This document shows positions 43,520 through 53,188 of a stretch of 64,000 bases of DNA, one piece after another. Source of the stretch: Sulfuricurvum sp. (lineage in GTDB: Bacteria; Campylobacterota; Campylobacteria; Campylobacterales; Sulfurimonadaceae). Under the pieces are notes generated by a model, which saw only the letters and a list, made by a program, of their open reading frames with translations, ran no database searches and was not told where the DNA came from. Both the position numbers and the translations under genes were made by a program. The stretch lies in NCBI GenBank assembly GCA_024637295.1, contig JAGXFL010000006.1, forward strand, positions 1-64,000, in the 5' to 3' direction. Each line of letters starts with the position of its first letter. Position 1 is the stretch's first letter.

Positions 43520-44383
43520 GTCATAGTAGACTTGATATCGGATATAGGTTTTTTGTGCTGGATGTGGATAACGACCAAAAGAAAACTCAATCGTTTTTTT
43601 AGTTATATCATCTAGGAGTTCTAATTTACTATTTCGAATGAGTTTTAGATCACTGATATTGCCATTTGGATAGAGGTAAAATTCGACTACATTGATAGTG
43701 TTAACTCGTAAACCATTTGGAAGACGGCTAGGTGCATAACTGCTTAATACACTTTGTGTAATACGACGCATCGCTTCTTGATTATCGATGATGTATTTTT
43801 GCTCACCCTCAGAAAGTTCCCCAAACTTATCTCCATAAAGTTTCTCAATGTTGTTACTAACCTTACTGACAGAATTGGATGAAGATGATTGAAGATTTGG
43901 ATCGGCTTTTGAGAGAAAATCATAAAGACCTGATTCTTTTTTTGGCTGAGGTTGGTGTTCTATGGTAGCTACTTGAGAGGCAACATGGCGTTCGAATGCT
44001 TTTTTGGGTTCAGGAGGTGTTATGGATGTATCTTTGACCTGTTGGATCGGTGGCTGTGCCATTGGTTGTTTTGTCGGTTGCTTGGATGGTGTTTGTACCT
44101 TACGAGACTGGGTGAGTTTTTTGAGCTGTTCACCCTTTGGCATCGGAGGAGCTTTGGTTATTTTTGGTATTTCATTTTTGGCAATGGCCTCTTTGGAAGG
44201 TGTAGGTCGATCTTTGAGAGAGAGTTTAAACCGTGATTCTTCGTGTTTTTCTTTTTCTTTTGGCAGCAAAGTAGGGGCAAGTGTATTGAATAATACAAGA
44301 GCTAGAAAAACGATAAAGTGAACCATAAGTGCAATAAAGAATGCAAAAAGAGAAAAAGATTTGGTTCGCGGCATAGTACTCAA
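43511..44383 (-). CDS. TonB-like energy transducer
   Basis: A 290-residue protein with one N-terminal TM helix (about 13-33), a long Pro/Lys-rich periplasmic stretch (50-150: KITKAPPMPKGEQLKK, TKQPMAQPPIQQ) and a C-terminal TonB-type domain (about 210-290) ending RYPHPAQKTYIRYQVYYDL. It should link the proton gradient, through ExbB/ExbD, to outer-membrane receptors, or be a TolA analogue; exbBD are not adjacent, so the partner is open. Confidence 0.75.
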   Translation of the reverse strand: MSTMPRTKSFSLFAFFIALMVHFIVFLALVLFNTLAPTLLPKEKEKHEESRFKLSLKDRPTPSKEAIAKNEIPKITKAPPMPKGEQLKKLTQSRKVQTPSKQPTKQPMAQPPIQQVKDTSITPPEPKKAFERHVASQVATIEHQPQPKKESGLYDFLSKADPNLQSSSSNSVSKVSNNIEKLYGDKFGELSEGEQKYIIDNQEAMRRITQSVLSSYAPSRLPNGLRVNTINVVEFYLYPNGNISDLKLIRNSKLELLDDITKKTIEFSFGRYPHPAQKTYIRYQVYYDLQ

Positions 44384-44431
44384 TCGTTTTGTTGTTTTGG
44401 GTAATTATAGCCAAATTAATAGCTTAATGGT

Positions 44432-44437
44432 TATAAT
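44432..44437 (+). promoter_or_regulatory. -10 box of the hemL promoter
   Basis: TATAAT in GGTTATAATTAG, 40 nt upstream of the hemL ATG, in the 94-nt divergent gap with the TonB-like gene. No clear -35 box is visible. Confidence 0.5.
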
Positions 44438-44477
44438 TAGAGTACCTATAAAACATGTTACTACAGGATAATAATTC

Positions 44478-45761
44478 ATGAATATTCACCATTCACAAGA
44501 AGCATTTTTAAAAGCACAAGGACTTATTCCCGGGGGTGTAAACTCGCCGGTACGTGCATTCAAAAGCGTTGGAGGTATTCCTCGTTTTATCGCAAGCGGC
44601 GAGGGGGCGTATCTGATCGATATCGATAATAACCGTTATGTAGATTATGTCCAAAGCTGGGGACCGTTGATCTTCGGACACCGTGATGAGAGTATCGAAA
44701 ATGCAGTTATCGAAGCAGTCAAACATGGTCTTAGTTTTGGTGCTCCGACAGAGGCTGAAAGTGAACTGGCTGAGTTGATTATCTCTATTTACGATTCGAT
44801 TGAAAAAGTCCGTTTTGTTAGCAGCGGTACGGAAGCGGTTATGAGTGCTATACGTCTGGCACGTGGCTTTACCAATCGTGATGATATCGTAAAATTTACC
44901 GGATGTTATCATGGTCACAGCGATGCGCTTTTAGTTCAAGCAGGATCAGGTGCTGCAACGTTTGGGACTCCTAGCTCACCAGGTGTTCCTGCTGATTTTA
45001 CCAAACACACGTTATTGGCTGAATACAACAATATCGAAAGTGTACGCAAATGTTTTGCTGACAGTCCCGGAATCGCGTGTGTCATCATCGAACCGATTGC
45101 CGGGAATATGGGTCTTGTTCCTGCAAACAAAGACTTTCTAGCACAATTGCGAGCAGTATGTGATGAACATGGTGCATTATTGATTTTCGATGAGGTGATG
45201 AGCGGTTTTCGTGCCTGTTTGCATGGTGCTGAGAGTATCACTGGGACAAAACCTGACTTAGTGACGCTGGGGAAAGTCATCGGCGGAGGAATGCCTGTAG
45301 GAGCTTTTGGTGGACGTCGTGATATCATGGCCTGTCTCTCACCTGAGGGGGGAGTCTATCAAGCAGGAACGCTAAGCGGTAATCCGGTGGCTATGGCCGC
45401 AGGATTAGCTTCCATTAATAAGCTCAAGGAAAATGGACGAGTTTTCGGGATACTCGAGGCCAGAGCGAAACGATTGATGCAGGGCTTTAGTGACGCGGCT
45501 GCAAAAAACAACATACCGTTACAAACCGATGTGCGTGGCTCAATGTTTGGCTTTTTCTTTAGCGCTAGCCCTGTTGCTAATTTTGCCGATGCGCTTAAAA
45601 GTGACACGGATCGTTTTGCAAAATTTCATGCGGCGATGTTGGAAGCCGGATTTTACTTTGCATGTTCGCAGTTTGAAACAGGCTTTATCTCTACAGCTAT
45701 AACGGATGCAATGATTGAGGAGACGATCATAGCAGCTGAAGCTATATTTGGAGCACTTTAA
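44478..45761 (+). CDS. hemL: Glutamate-1-semialdehyde 2,1-aminomutase
   Basis: A 427-residue PLP enzyme making 5-aminolevulinate for haem. The family blocks [30 protein letters not shown] and the Lys-PLP site [16 protein letters not shown] are intact. It shows that tetrapyrroles are made by the C5 route. Its stop shares an A with the ATG of the AtpZ-like gene (TAATG). Confidence 0.96.
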   Translation: MNIHHSQEAFLKAQGLIPGGVNSPVRAFKSVGGIPRFIASGEGAYLIDIDNNRYVDYVQSWGPLIFGHRDESIENAVIEAVKHGLSFGAPTEAESELAELIISIYDSIEKVRFVSSGTEAVMSAIRLARGFTNRDDIVKFTGCYHGHSDALLVQAGSGAATFGTPSSPGVPADFTKHTLLAEYNNIESVRKCFADSPGIACVIIEPIAGNMGLVPANKDFLAQLRAVCDEHGALLIFDEVMSGFRACLHGAESITGTKPDLVTLGKVIGGGMPVGAFGGRRDIMACLSPEGGVYQAGTLSGNPVAMAAGLASINKLKENGRVFGILEARAKRLMQGFSDAAAKNNIPLQTDVRGSMFGFFFSASPVANFADALKSDTDRFAKFHAAMLEAGFYFACSQFETGFISTAITDAMIEETIIAAEAIFGAL

Positions 45762-46063
45762 TGGAAAATACAGAAGAACACAAACCCAGACTAAAACCGA
45801 TTATCGAGGGAGCAGAGAGCCTTTCTCTAGGGATTTCAATGGTCGTAGCTGTTTTGATTGGTGTAGGGATAGGTTTAGGACTCAAAAAATTGACTGGAAT
45901 AGGGTGGCTGCTTTGGATCGGTGTCGCAATCGGTATCGCCGCAGCCATTGCCAATGTTTACAAAGCGTACAGTAAGCAGTACAAAGAGTTTGAACAATTA
46001 GCCAAAGATCCCCGTTACAATATGGGGCAGACTATCGGTAAAGATGATGATGACGAAGATTAA
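45761..46063 (+). CDS. AtpZ/AtpI-family small membrane protein
   Basis: A 100-residue protein with two TM helices (about 25-43 and 48-67), charged ends and the motif LGISMVVAVLIGVGIGLGLKK characteristic of AtpZ/AtpI. AtpZ/AtpI proteins aid assembly or ion supply of the F1Fo ATP synthase; no atp gene is adjacent here, but the hemL-AtpZ link is typical of the phylum, as I recall. It overlaps the next gene by 20 nt. Confidence 0.8.
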   Translation: MENTEEHKPRLKPIIEGAESLSLGISMVVAVLIGVGIGLGLKKLTGIGWLLWIGVAIGIAAAIANVYKAYSKQYKEFEQLAKDPRYNMGQTIGKDDDDED

Positions 46064-46553
46064 AAAAACGGCTTTATTTGTCTTTCTTGTTCATATCCCC
46101 ATAGCACTGCTGTGGGTGATTTCGCCGTCGGTTTTTGTCAGTTTTGAGATAGCCATGCTATCCACGTTTATGATCACTTTAGGATCGCTGTATTCGTATC
46201 GTAATATGATTCGCTCAAAAGTGGGTGAAGTGGATTTGGATGCCCACAAAGACAGTATCGATATGATGGATGACCCTTATGATCTGTATGAAGAGGAATG
46301 TGAGGGTGAGATAGCCGATGTCAAACAGATGATTAATGAAGAAAAAAAGCTTCAAAAACAAGCAACGATGGAAAATACGGTGAAGAATATTTCTGCGATG
46401 GTTTCTGTGTATCGTCTTGTCCCTTATGTATTTTTCGCAATAGCATTTATCGTTTTGCAAAACAATCATATGATGCATTTGTGGTCGTATCTGATTGGCT
46501 TGGCATATGGAATCGTTATCGGATATTTAGTGGCTAGAGAGTGGTTGGTCTGA
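46044..46553 (+). CDS. Conserved membrane protein, unknown
   Basis: A 169-residue protein with two N-terminal hydrophobic segments (about 8-28 and 33-50), an acidic cytoplasmic stretch (MMDDPYDLYEEECEGEIAD, about 73-91) and two C-terminal segments (about 120-137 and 145-165). The start is within the acidic tail of the AtpZ-like gene; the exact ATG of the run of three is unclear. Function unknown; likely co-expressed with hemL. Confidence 0.7.
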   Translation: MMMTKIKKTALFVFLVHIPIALLWVISPSVFVSFEIAMLSTFMITLGSLYSYRNMIRSKVGEVDLDAHKDSIDMMDDPYDLYEEECEGEIADVKQMINEEKKLQKQATMENTVKNISAMVSVYRLVPYVFFAIAFIVLQNNHMMHLWSYLIGLAYGIVIGYLVAREWLV

Positions 46554-46598
46554 TTGCTTTAAAGATTTTAAGAGAACTTAACGTGACTAAAGAAACAG

Positions 46599-47285
46599 TT
46601 ACTTGGTTATCATCGGTATATTGATGGTAACCTTTGAGTCTCGTATATCACAAGAGAGATTGTTTTCTTCCGCAAGTCTGGCAAGTTCTGACGCATATTT
46701 ACGGTTCAATGCAGGTGCAGAAAACTCAACAGCAAATAGAGAGTATTTTTCCCCTTCATACTTAATATGTTCACCCACTCTGAAATACAGACGCGTAAGT
46801 ACTGTTTCATTATCGTTAAAAGCTTGATAGGTTTTATTGAGCAGTTTGATAAACAACTCTGCTTGCAGGCGTATCTCAGGGATAGAAGGGTCGAGTTCTT
46901 TGAGGTATTTTACTGTGGAGCCAATAGAGTTTGAGCTGATACACAGGTCAATCAGGGTGTAAACATTGACCAAATTTCCTTCAGGTTTTTGTTTGGTAAA
47001 TTGAAAAGATGGTAGTTGGTAAAGACGAATACCGATTTGTTCCTCGTCTTCGTATCCTACGGTAATGCCAAAAAACTTAAAACGGCCAAACTCAAGGTCC
47101 ATAAAAGTTGTCTTGAATCCAAAAGTCGAATTAGCATTGGCCATGGCAATCTTGTAGATAACCGAAGGCTCAGCTGCTCCAAGCAGATATTGGGCCTCAG
47201 TATTAAGTGAGAGTACCTTCCCACTGGCGCTAAAAAGGATAAACGGGTTGAAATCGTATTCAATCCATTGTTGATCGAATGTCAT
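46599..47285 (-). CDS. PAS-like protein of unknown function, coupled to rpoD
   Basis: A 228-residue soluble protein. The N-terminus (NPFILFSASGKVLSLNTEAQYLLG) reads like a PAS domain or like the sensor part of a kinase, and the rest lacks motifs (no His-box or ATPase boxes). The C-terminal ARLAEENNLSCDIRDSKVTINIPMI vaguely resembles the tail of an HATPase but lacks N, G1 and G2 boxes. Its ATG overlaps the rpoD stop by 1 nt (TAATG), so it is read with rpoD. Confidence 0.65.
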   Translation of the reverse strand: MTFDQQWIEYDFNPFILFSASGKVLSLNTEAQYLLGAAEPSVIYKIAMANANSTFGFKTTFMDLEFGRFKFFGITVGYEDEEQIGIRLYQLPSFQFTKQKPEGNLVNVYTLIDLCISSNSIGSTVKYLKELDPSIPEIRLQAELFIKLLNKTYQAFNDNETVLTRLYFRVGEHIKYEGEKYSLFAVEFSAPALNRKYASELARLAEENNLSCDIRDSKVTINIPMITK

Positions 47286-49153
47286 TAGTCTTCGATATAG
47301 TTTTTCAATTTACGACCCACTTTAGGGTGCTTAAGCTTTTTAATCGCACTGCTTTCGATTTGACGAACACGCTCACGTGTCACATTGAGTTCTTTACCGA
47401 TCTCTTCGAGAGTACGGTCACTTTCGTCATCCATGATCCCAAAACGCATTTTAATGACGGCCTTTTCACGTTCATTAAGTTGCTCAAGGACACCTTCGAT
47501 CTGAACTTTCAAGTCGTCTTTGAGTACAGCATCTGAAGGTGATAGTGACATCTTGTCTTCGATAAAGTCACCAAATCGCCCGTCTTCTTCATTTCCGATC
47601 GGAGCTTCAAGTGAAATCGGCTCTTTCGTGATCTTGATGACGTTTTTGACTTTCTCAACTGAGAGACCGACTTCTTCCGCGATGGTCTCGACATCTGGCT
47701 CTTTTCCATGTTCTTGGAGATGTTTGCGCATGATCTTATTGATACGGTTGATCGTCTCGATCATATGAATCGGGATACGGATAGTACGTGCCTGATCGGC
47801 GATGGCACGGCTGATCGCTTGACGAATCCACCACGTTGCATACGTTGAAAATTTATACCCTTTTTGGTATTCGAATTTATCGACCGCTTTCATCAATCCG
47901 ATGTTACCTTCTTGAATCAGGTCTAGGAATGGAAGACCGCGATTGGTATAACGTTTGGCGATGGAAACAACAAGACGCAGGTTACTTTTCGCCATACGAG
48001 TCTTTGATGTTTCAGAAATGTTTTTACCGCGTTTGATCTGTTCCAAAATATCCGCCAGTTTTTCCGGCTCCATATCAAAGCCACCTTTAGAAGCTTCTTT
48101 TGTCTGGACCAGCTTTTTGATCTCCATATAGGTGCTGACCATGGTGGCTTCTGGAACTTTTGCAGCGATCTCTTCTTTGGTAAGTTCTGTGATCTTATTG
48201 ACGATAATGATGTGATTCTTTTTAAGCTGATCGTTGAAAAGCGGAAGTTTGTATTCTAAACGCTTTAGCTCACGGTCAAAACCTTCATCACTGCGCAGTG
48301 CTGTCTCCATAGATCGTACAAGCTCATTGATTAGTTTTGAGGTTGGCCCCAAGTCCATCAATGCCTCTTTAAGTGTTTTTTTCTTAAAACTGACATTCAA
48401 GAAAAAGAGGACGTAATCGGGATCCATCTCTTCAACAGGACGCTCATCTAGCATCTTCTCTGTTGCTTTTGCCCAATCTTTTTTTGCTTTTTCAAGGGCT
48501 TTAAACGATGTGATTACTTTTTCAATTCGTTTTTTATCTTTTGCAGAAGGGGCTTTTTCTTTGCTCTCTTCGTCGTCTGTATCATCGACATCATCATCAG
48601 AAACGCTGTCATCTTCTTCTGCATCGTCTTCAAAACTTTTAAAGAGCTCTTTAACACGTCGTTCGCGATTGATAAGCGGGTCTTTGTAATCAAGGATGAA
48701 GTCTATGAGGTAAGGAACAGAACAAATAGCATCAATAATGATCTCTTCACCCATCTCCATACGTTTGGAGATCTCTACTTCTTCCTCTTTGGTCAAAAGA
48801 GGGATTTGCCCCATTTCACGCAAATACATACGGACAGGAGAATCCGATCGTGACCATTCTAAAAGCTCGTGCTGTTTGAGGATATCGAATTGATCGGTAC
48901 TGGCTTCCTCGATATATTTGATCTGAGCAGCGCGTCTTGCATCGGCTTCTTGTTTATTAAGAATTTTGGCATGTTCTGATGATGTAAAAAGACAGGTTTT
49001 GTATTTTTCTGCCAATTTTAAAATATTTTTAGCTTGTGCGAGGGTCGGTTGTTTGTCAAACGCCTCTACAATGGCCTCATAGGTAAGACAATTTTTGGAT
49101 TTATGTTCCGTAAACAGTGTTTCGATGTGTTTGTTTAAGTCTTTGACGCTCAT
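47285..49153 (-). CDS. rpoD: Primary sigma factor RpoD (sigma-70)
   Basis: A 622-residue housekeeping sigma factor. Region 1.1 comes first, then region 1.2 ([16 protein letters not shown], about 104), a long acidic insertion (190-230, [15 protein letters not shown]), region 2 ([32 protein letters not shown], then [15 protein letters not shown]), region 3 and region 4 ([17 protein letters not shown]). All DNA-contacting parts are standard. A TATAAT box at 49193-49198 precedes it, and AAGGGAG is the ribosome site. Confidence 0.96.
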   Translation of the reverse strand: MSVKDLNKHIETLFTEHKSKNCLTYEAIVEAFDKQPTLAQAKNILKLAEKYKTCLFTSSEHAKILNKQEADARRAAQIKYIEEASTDQFDILKQHELLEWSRSDSPVRMYLREMGQIPLLTKEEEVEISKRMEMGEEIIIDAICSVPYLIDFILDYKDPLINRERRVKELFKSFEDDAEEDDSVSDDDVDDTDDEESKEKAPSAKDKKRIEKVITSFKALEKAKKDWAKATEKMLDERPVEEMDPDYVLFFLNVSFKKKTLKEALMDLGPTSKLINELVRSMETALRSDEGFDRELKRLEYKLPLFNDQLKKNHIIIVNKITELTKEEIAAKVPEATMVSTYMEIKKLVQTKEASKGGFDMEPEKLADILEQIKRGKNISETSKTRMAKSNLRLVVSIAKRYTNRGLPFLDLIQEGNIGLMKAVDKFEYQKGYKFSTYATWWIRQAISRAIADQARTIRIPIHMIETINRINKIMRKHLQEHGKEPDVETIAEEVGLSVEKVKNVIKITKEPISLEAPIGNEEDGRFGDFIEDKMSLSPSDAVLKDDLKVQIEGVLEQLNEREKAVIKMRFGIMDDESDRTLEEIGKELNVTRERVRQIESSAIKKLKHPKVGRKLKNYIED

Positions 49154-49192
49154 TATGTAGAAGGCTCCCTTGCGGTTATAAAAAAGAATAGG

Positions 49193-49198
49193 ATTATA
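49193..49198 (-). promoter_or_regulatory. -10 box of the rpoD promoter
   Basis: TATAAT on the minus strand (context GGTATAATCC), 40 nt upstream of the rpoD ATG. The upstream DNA has A/T-rich runs as is common for vegetative promoters of the phylum. Confidence 0.5.
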
Positions 49199-49252
49199 CC
49201 GAGATTATATTAAATTAGCTAATGGCTTAGAAATTAGGGGAAGTATAAAATA

Positions 49253-49267
49253 TGGAATAGCCTTTGC
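49253..49267 (+). promoter_or_regulatory. Sigma-54 promoter of flgF-flgG
   Basis: TGGAAT-AGCCT-TTGC followed by TTA matches the Campylobacterota sigma-54 pattern TGGAAC-N5-TTGCTT with one change and correct GG-GC spacing. It lies 33 nt upstream of the flgF ATG. Rod and hook genes in this phylum are known sigma-54 targets. Confidence 0.75.
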
Positions 49268-49300
49268 TTACTTCTCCTAATATTAGTTCAAGGAACGAAA

Positions 49301-50113
49301 ATGCAAACGGGATATTATGCTGCTACAGGTGGAATGGTCGCTCAATTCAATCGTATGGACACCATTGCAGCTAATTTAGCAAACGTCAATACGTCCGGTT
49401 ATAAAAGAGAGCAACTCATCACCGGTGATTTTGCCCGTTTGTATAAAGAGGCAAGAGATGAGCTTCCCATTAAGAATCATACCGAGCAAGCAGCGCAATA
49501 TTTGAACCGATCGCTTTCCAGAGTTCCTCAGATCAGTGATGCTTATACCGATTTTTCATTGGGAACATTGCAATCTACGGGTAACACGTTTGATATCGCA
49601 TTGAGTAAAGAGGGGCAATTCTTTGCGGTCAATACACCGCAAGGGGTACGATTGACACGTGATGGTTCTTTTACTATGAACCAGGATGGAAAATTAGTCA
49701 ATAAGCAAGGATACGAAGTCATCGGAGCCGATAAAAAACCGATCACTTTTAATCCCGAAGACAGTATTGTGACTTTGGATAAAAACGGCCAGTTTGCCAC
49801 AAATGTACCGGGTTCTACACAAATGGTAGCAGGAAAAAGTCTATTAGTGATTGAGCCTCAGAATCTTCGTATGCTGACCAAAGAGGGAGATAACCTTTAT
49901 GTACCTGATGGAGCTGATCCACTGAAACCTATCGCTCAAAGCGGTGGGGTCATGCAAGGATATGTAGAAAAGAGCAATGTCAATGCCGTTAATGAGATGA
50001 TCTCGCTTGTTGAAGCAAACCGTTTGGTCGGTATGTATCAAAAAGCGATGGATTCACAGATGAATGATCTTAACCGTGATGCGATTGAAAAAATCGCTGT
50101 TACACGACGATAA
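49301..50113 (+). CDS. flgF: Flagellar proximal rod protein FlgF (FlgG2-like)
   Basis: A 270-residue rod protein. The N-terminal rod domain has MDTIAANLANVNTSGYKRE, the middle has the flagellar hook/basal-body domain (TFDIALSKEGQFFAVNTPQGVRLTRDGSF is the D1 core) and the C-terminus ends with the helix ALNEMISLVEANRLV-like stretch VNEMISLVEANRLVGMYQKAM. It is the first of two rod genes; the following one is FlgG. In Campylobacter the corresponding gene is called flgG2. Sigma-54 promoter in front. Confidence 0.88.
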   Translation: MQTGYYAATGGMVAQFNRMDTIAANLANVNTSGYKREQLITGDFARLYKEARDELPIKNHTEQAAQYLNRSLSRVPQISDAYTDFSLGTLQSTGNTFDIALSKEGQFFAVNTPQGVRLTRDGSFTMNQDGKLVNKQGYEVIGADKKPITFNPEDSIVTLDKNGQFATNVPGSTQMVAGKSLLVIEPQNLRMLTKEGDNLYVPDGADPLKPIAQSGGVMQGYVEKSNVNAVNEMISLVEANRLVGMYQKAMDSQMNDLNRDAIEKIAVTRR

Positions 50114-50130
50114 TCTAAGGAGATAAAACT

Positions 50131-50919
50131 ATGATGCAATCACTCTATACCAGCTCCACAGGGATGCTGGCAATGCAAACACAAATCGACACGACTGCCA
50201 ATAATATTGCCAACGTTAACACGATGGGATATAAAAAATCACGTGCAGAGTTTGCCGATTTGATGTACAAAGTCATGACGTATGCCGGGACTTCTACGAG
50301 TGATACGACACAATCTCCGACAGGTATCGAAGTGGGGCTTGGGGTACGACCAACAGCTATCAACAAGATCTTTACCGAAGGAAGTCTCAAACAAACGGAC
50401 AACTCTTTGGATTTAGCCATTACGGGAAAAGGCTTTTTAAAGTTGCAACTTCCTAACGGTACGGAAGTATATACCCGTAACGGCTCATTGAAAATCGATC
50501 AAAATGGTACTTTGGTCAATTCAGACGGTTACACGGTTATCCCGGAAGTCGTTATTCCCGAAGATGCGACCAATATCAGTATCGGTACAGATGGTATTGT
50601 GAGTGTCACTCAAGCAGGTCAAGCACAAGCGACACAAGTGGGACAGATCTCACTTACGAATTTTATCAATCCGGCAGGTTTACATGCTATGGGTGATAAC
50701 CTCTTTGTTGAAACGGATGCTTCAGGTCAACCGGTTGAGGGAACCCCTGGTGATAATGGTATCGGAAATATTCGTCAAGGCTTTGTCGAGCTATCAAACG
50801 TACAACTTGTTGTTGAACTGACAGACCTAATCACAGGACAACGTGCCTATGATGCAAACTCCAAAGTCATCACAACGAGTGATGAAATGCTTGCCACTAC
50901 AAATGGGTTGAAACGTTAA
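50131..50919 (+). CDS. flgG: Flagellar distal rod protein FlgG
   Basis: A 262-residue FlgG, the distal rod through which the hook is joined. The N-terminus LYTSSTGMLAMQTQIDTTANNIANVNTMGYKK, the central GFLKLQLPNGTEVYTRNGSL and the C-terminus GQRAYDANSKVITTSDEML are the family signatures. AAGGAG is 9 nt before the ATG. It is transcribed with flgF; a leucine operon with its own promoter follows. Confidence 0.96.
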   Translation: MMQSLYTSSTGMLAMQTQIDTTANNIANVNTMGYKKSRAEFADLMYKVMTYAGTSTSDTTQSPTGIEVGLGVRPTAINKIFTEGSLKQTDNSLDLAITGKGFLKLQLPNGTEVYTRNGSLKIDQNGTLVNSDGYTVIPEVVIPEDATNISIGTDGIVSVTQAGQAQATQVGQISLTNFINPAGLHAMGDNLFVETDASGQPVEGTPGDNGIGNIRQGFVELSNVQLVVELTDLITGQRAYDANSKVITTSDEMLATTNGLKR

Positions 50920-50978
50920 TGTTTTCGTATTAAATTCCACACAGCTTGGGGTTTAATAGAGTTTCAACTCATCTTTGC

Positions 50979-50984
50979 TATAAT
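50979..50984 (+). promoter_or_regulatory. -10 box of the leuDB promoter
   Basis: TATAAT in the extended context TTTGCTATAAT, 30 nt upstream of the leuD ATG. No leader peptide or attenuator was seen in the 95-nt gap after flgG. Confidence 0.5.
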
Positions 50985-51014
50985 CTTCCCAATTTAAAAC
51001 ATATAGGATAAAGT

Positions 51015-51518
51015 ATGCAAAAAATGGAAGGTAAAGTTTGGAATTTCGGTAAGGATATCGATACCGATCTCATTATCGCTGCCCGTTATCTCAGCACCTC
51101 AAACCCCTTAGAACTCGCGAAACACGTTATGGAAGATGCTGATCCGACCTTTGTGAGCAAGATGACTCCTGGTGATATTATTGTCGCAGGGGATAATTTC
51201 GGATGCGGTTCATCTCGTGAACATGCTCCGATCGCACTCAAAGCTGCCGGTGTAGCCGCTGTTATCGCCCCTACGTTTGCCCGTATTTTTTACCGTAATG
51301 CGTTTAATATGGGATTACCTATTTTTGAATTAACAGAGAGTTCCCAGATCAAAGAGGGTGAAGTGGTGAGCATCGATATGGATGCCGGAACGATTACCAA
51401 TAAAACAACAGGTAAAGTTTATAACTTCATACCAATTCCTCCATTTATGCAAGAACTTATCGGTGCAGGCGGACTTATGAATTATGCTACAGCTGAAATC
51501 GCAGCGCAAGGAAACTAA
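51015..51518 (+). CDS. leuD: 3-isopropylmalate dehydratase small subunit
   Basis: A 167-residue LeuD, which with LeuC isomerises 2- to 3-isopropylmalate in leucine synthesis. The motifs [11 protein letters not shown] and [27 protein letters not shown] are intact; the size fits the short LeuC1/LeuD1-type subunit. leuC is not adjacent. leuB follows 4 nt after the stop. Confidence 0.94.
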   Translation: MQKMEGKVWNFGKDIDTDLIIAARYLSTSNPLELAKHVMEDADPTFVSKMTPGDIIVAGDNFGCGSSREHAPIALKAAGVAAVIAPTFARIFYRNAFNMGLPIFELTESSQIKEGEVVSIDMDAGTITNKTTGKVYNFIPIPPFMQELIGAGGLMNYATAEIAAQGN

Positions 51519-51522
51519 TCGA

Positions 51523-52599
51523 ATGAAAACCTATACTATTGCACTGATCAAAGGGGACGGAATTGGTCCTGAGATCATTGATGAAGCGGTCAAGGTACTG
51601 GATGCCATAGCACCAAGTGAGAATATTTCGTTTAACTATCGTGAAGTATTAATGGGTGGATGTGCGTACGATGTTACGGGTGATCCACTTCCGCAAGAGA
51701 CTATCGATGTCGCACTTTCAAGTGACGCAGTACTGTTTGGTGCTATCGGTGGAGAAAAATGGGACACTCTTCCAAGAGAAAAACGCCCCGAGAGTGGATT
51801 GTTGCGTTTTCGTAAAGAGCTGGGTGTGTTCGCGAATCTTCGTCCTGCCAGTGTATATGATGAGCTCGTCAATGCAAGTTCTTTAAAACCTGAGATCGTC
51901 AAAGGCGTTGATCTGATGGTCGTTCGCGAGCTGATCGGCGGGATCTACTTTGGTGAACCAAAAGGGCGTGATGAGAACAAGGGTTGGAACACTATGGTGT
52001 ACACTCGTGATGAGGTCATCCGTATTGCGCATGTGGCATTTAAAATCGCTATGGAACGCTCTAAAAAAGTGTGTTCTGTTGATAAAGCCAATGTGTTGGA
52101 TGTAAGTCAGCTGTGGCGTGAAGTGGTCGAAGAAGTTGCGCGTGAATATCCTCAAGTACAGCTTAGTCACATGTATGTGGACAATGCGGCAATGCAGCTT
52201 ATTCGTGATCCAAAACAGTTTGATGTCATTTTAACAGGAAATATCTTTGGAGACATCTTGAGCGATGAAGCGAGTATGCTTTCGGGTTCAATAGGATTGC
52301 TTCCTTCTGCGTCCGTGGGTGCTGCTATTGGGGTGTATGAGCCTATCCATGGTTCAGCTCCTGACATTGCAGGGCAGGGGATCGCTAACCCTATCGCTAC
52401 AATTGCGAGCGCTTCCATGATGTTGCGTTTTGCATTAGGCGAGAATAAAGCGGCTGATCGTATTGATTATGCTATCAAGCAAGCTCTAGCGCTTGGCTAT
52501 CGCACCAAAGACATTGCAGCATTTGATGCAAAAGAAGTTTGTACGACGAGTCAAATGGGCTCTATTATCGCTGATTTCGCGGCACAATGCAAACTCTAA
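51523..52599 (+). CDS. leuB: 3-isopropylmalate dehydrogenase
   Basis: A 358-residue NAD-dependent LeuB, which oxidises 3-isopropylmalate to the precursor of leucine. The blocks [41 protein letters not shown] and [25 protein letters not shown] are intact. I start it at ATG 51523 ([13 protein letters not shown]); a longer frame from 51484 lies inside leuD. It overlaps the next ORF by 13 nt. Confidence 0.95.
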   Translation: MKTYTIALIKGDGIGPEIIDEAVKVLDAIAPSENISFNYREVLMGGCAYDVTGDPLPQETIDVALSSDAVLFGAIGGEKWDTLPREKRPESGLLRFRKELGVFANLRPASVYDELVNASSLKPEIVKGVDLMVVRELIGGIYFGEPKGRDENKGWNTMVYTRDEVIRIAHVAFKIAMERSKKVCSVDKANVLDVSQLWREVVEEVAREYPQVQLSHMYVDNAAMQLIRDPKQFDVILTGNIFGDILSDEASMLSGSIGLLPSASVGAAIGVYEPIHGSAPDIAGQGIANPIATIASASMMLRFALGENKAADRIDYAIKQALALGYRTKDIAAFDAKEVCTTSQMGSIIADFAAQCKL

Positions 52600-52835
52600 C
52601 TCTCGCCAATATTTATGAACTGCAAGGCCTCAAAGAAGAGGCATTGGAGATATACAAAGAAATTCTAAAAAAAGACCCGGGCAACAGTGATGCAAAAATA
52701 GCAATACGACGTCTTTCGGGGATGCGAAAAAAATTTTTGGGTGTTAACAATGAGATGAAAGCTTTTTTTGTTCAAATGGACGAAAAAGCAGAGTTTATTC
52801 AGTTTGAAAGGTGGCTATTACGCGCATGGAACTAA
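52587..52835 (+). CDS. Small TPR-like protein, unknown
   Basis: An 82-residue protein. The first half, [33 protein letters not shown], is a single tetratricopeptide repeat; the rest is basic then acidic with no motif. It begins 13 nt inside leuB and its end overlaps the next gene by 10 nt, so it is part of the leuDB-purU run. Its role is unknown; TPR units usually bind proteins. Confidence 0.75.
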   Translation: MQTLTLANIYELQGLKEEALEIYKEILKKDPGNSDAKIAIRRLSGMRKKFLGVNNEMKAFFVQMDEKAEFIQFERWLLRAWN

Positions 52836-53188
52836 AAGATGTTATTTTATCGACGTTAGCTGAGCTTGATGATGTCGTTCTTGATGATCTATTAACTAAG
52901 CCAAAGAATGCTTCTCGTGTAGTTGAAGAGACAGTAGCACGTGAACCTATTGAAGAAGAAGTGGTGACTTCAGGATCATTTGCCAATGTATTGGCCAGTG
53001 AGCTTCCTAAAGCTGGATCGGATGATGAAGTTCGAATGCTTGAAGGGATACGAGAACGCCTTTTGGTCTTGTTTGAAGGCTTTCAATCCCCTAACAATGT
53101 AAATATCGAAGCGAAGGTTGATCTTACATTGAATTTTTTTGAGTATTTACTTGCTACTATTGATAATCGATTGGAGACCATTCGTTAA
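52826..53188 (+). CDS. Conserved hypothetical protein
   Basis: A 120-residue acidic, helical protein with no motif I recognise. A central low-complexity acidic stretch (VEETVAREPIEEEVVT) separates an N-terminal helix ([16 protein letters not shown]) from a C-terminal helical part ending VDLTLNFFEYLLATIDNRLETIR. I prefer ATG 52826; the open frame reaches GTG 52811, which lies inside AAGGTGG. The stop shares its A with the purU ATG (TAATG). Confidence 0.7.
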   Translation: MELKDVILSTLAELDDVVLDDLLTKPKNASRVVEETVAREPIEEEVVTSGSFANVLASELPKAGSDDEVRMLEGIRERLLVLFEGFQSPNNVNIEAKVDLTLNFFEYLLATIDNRLETIR

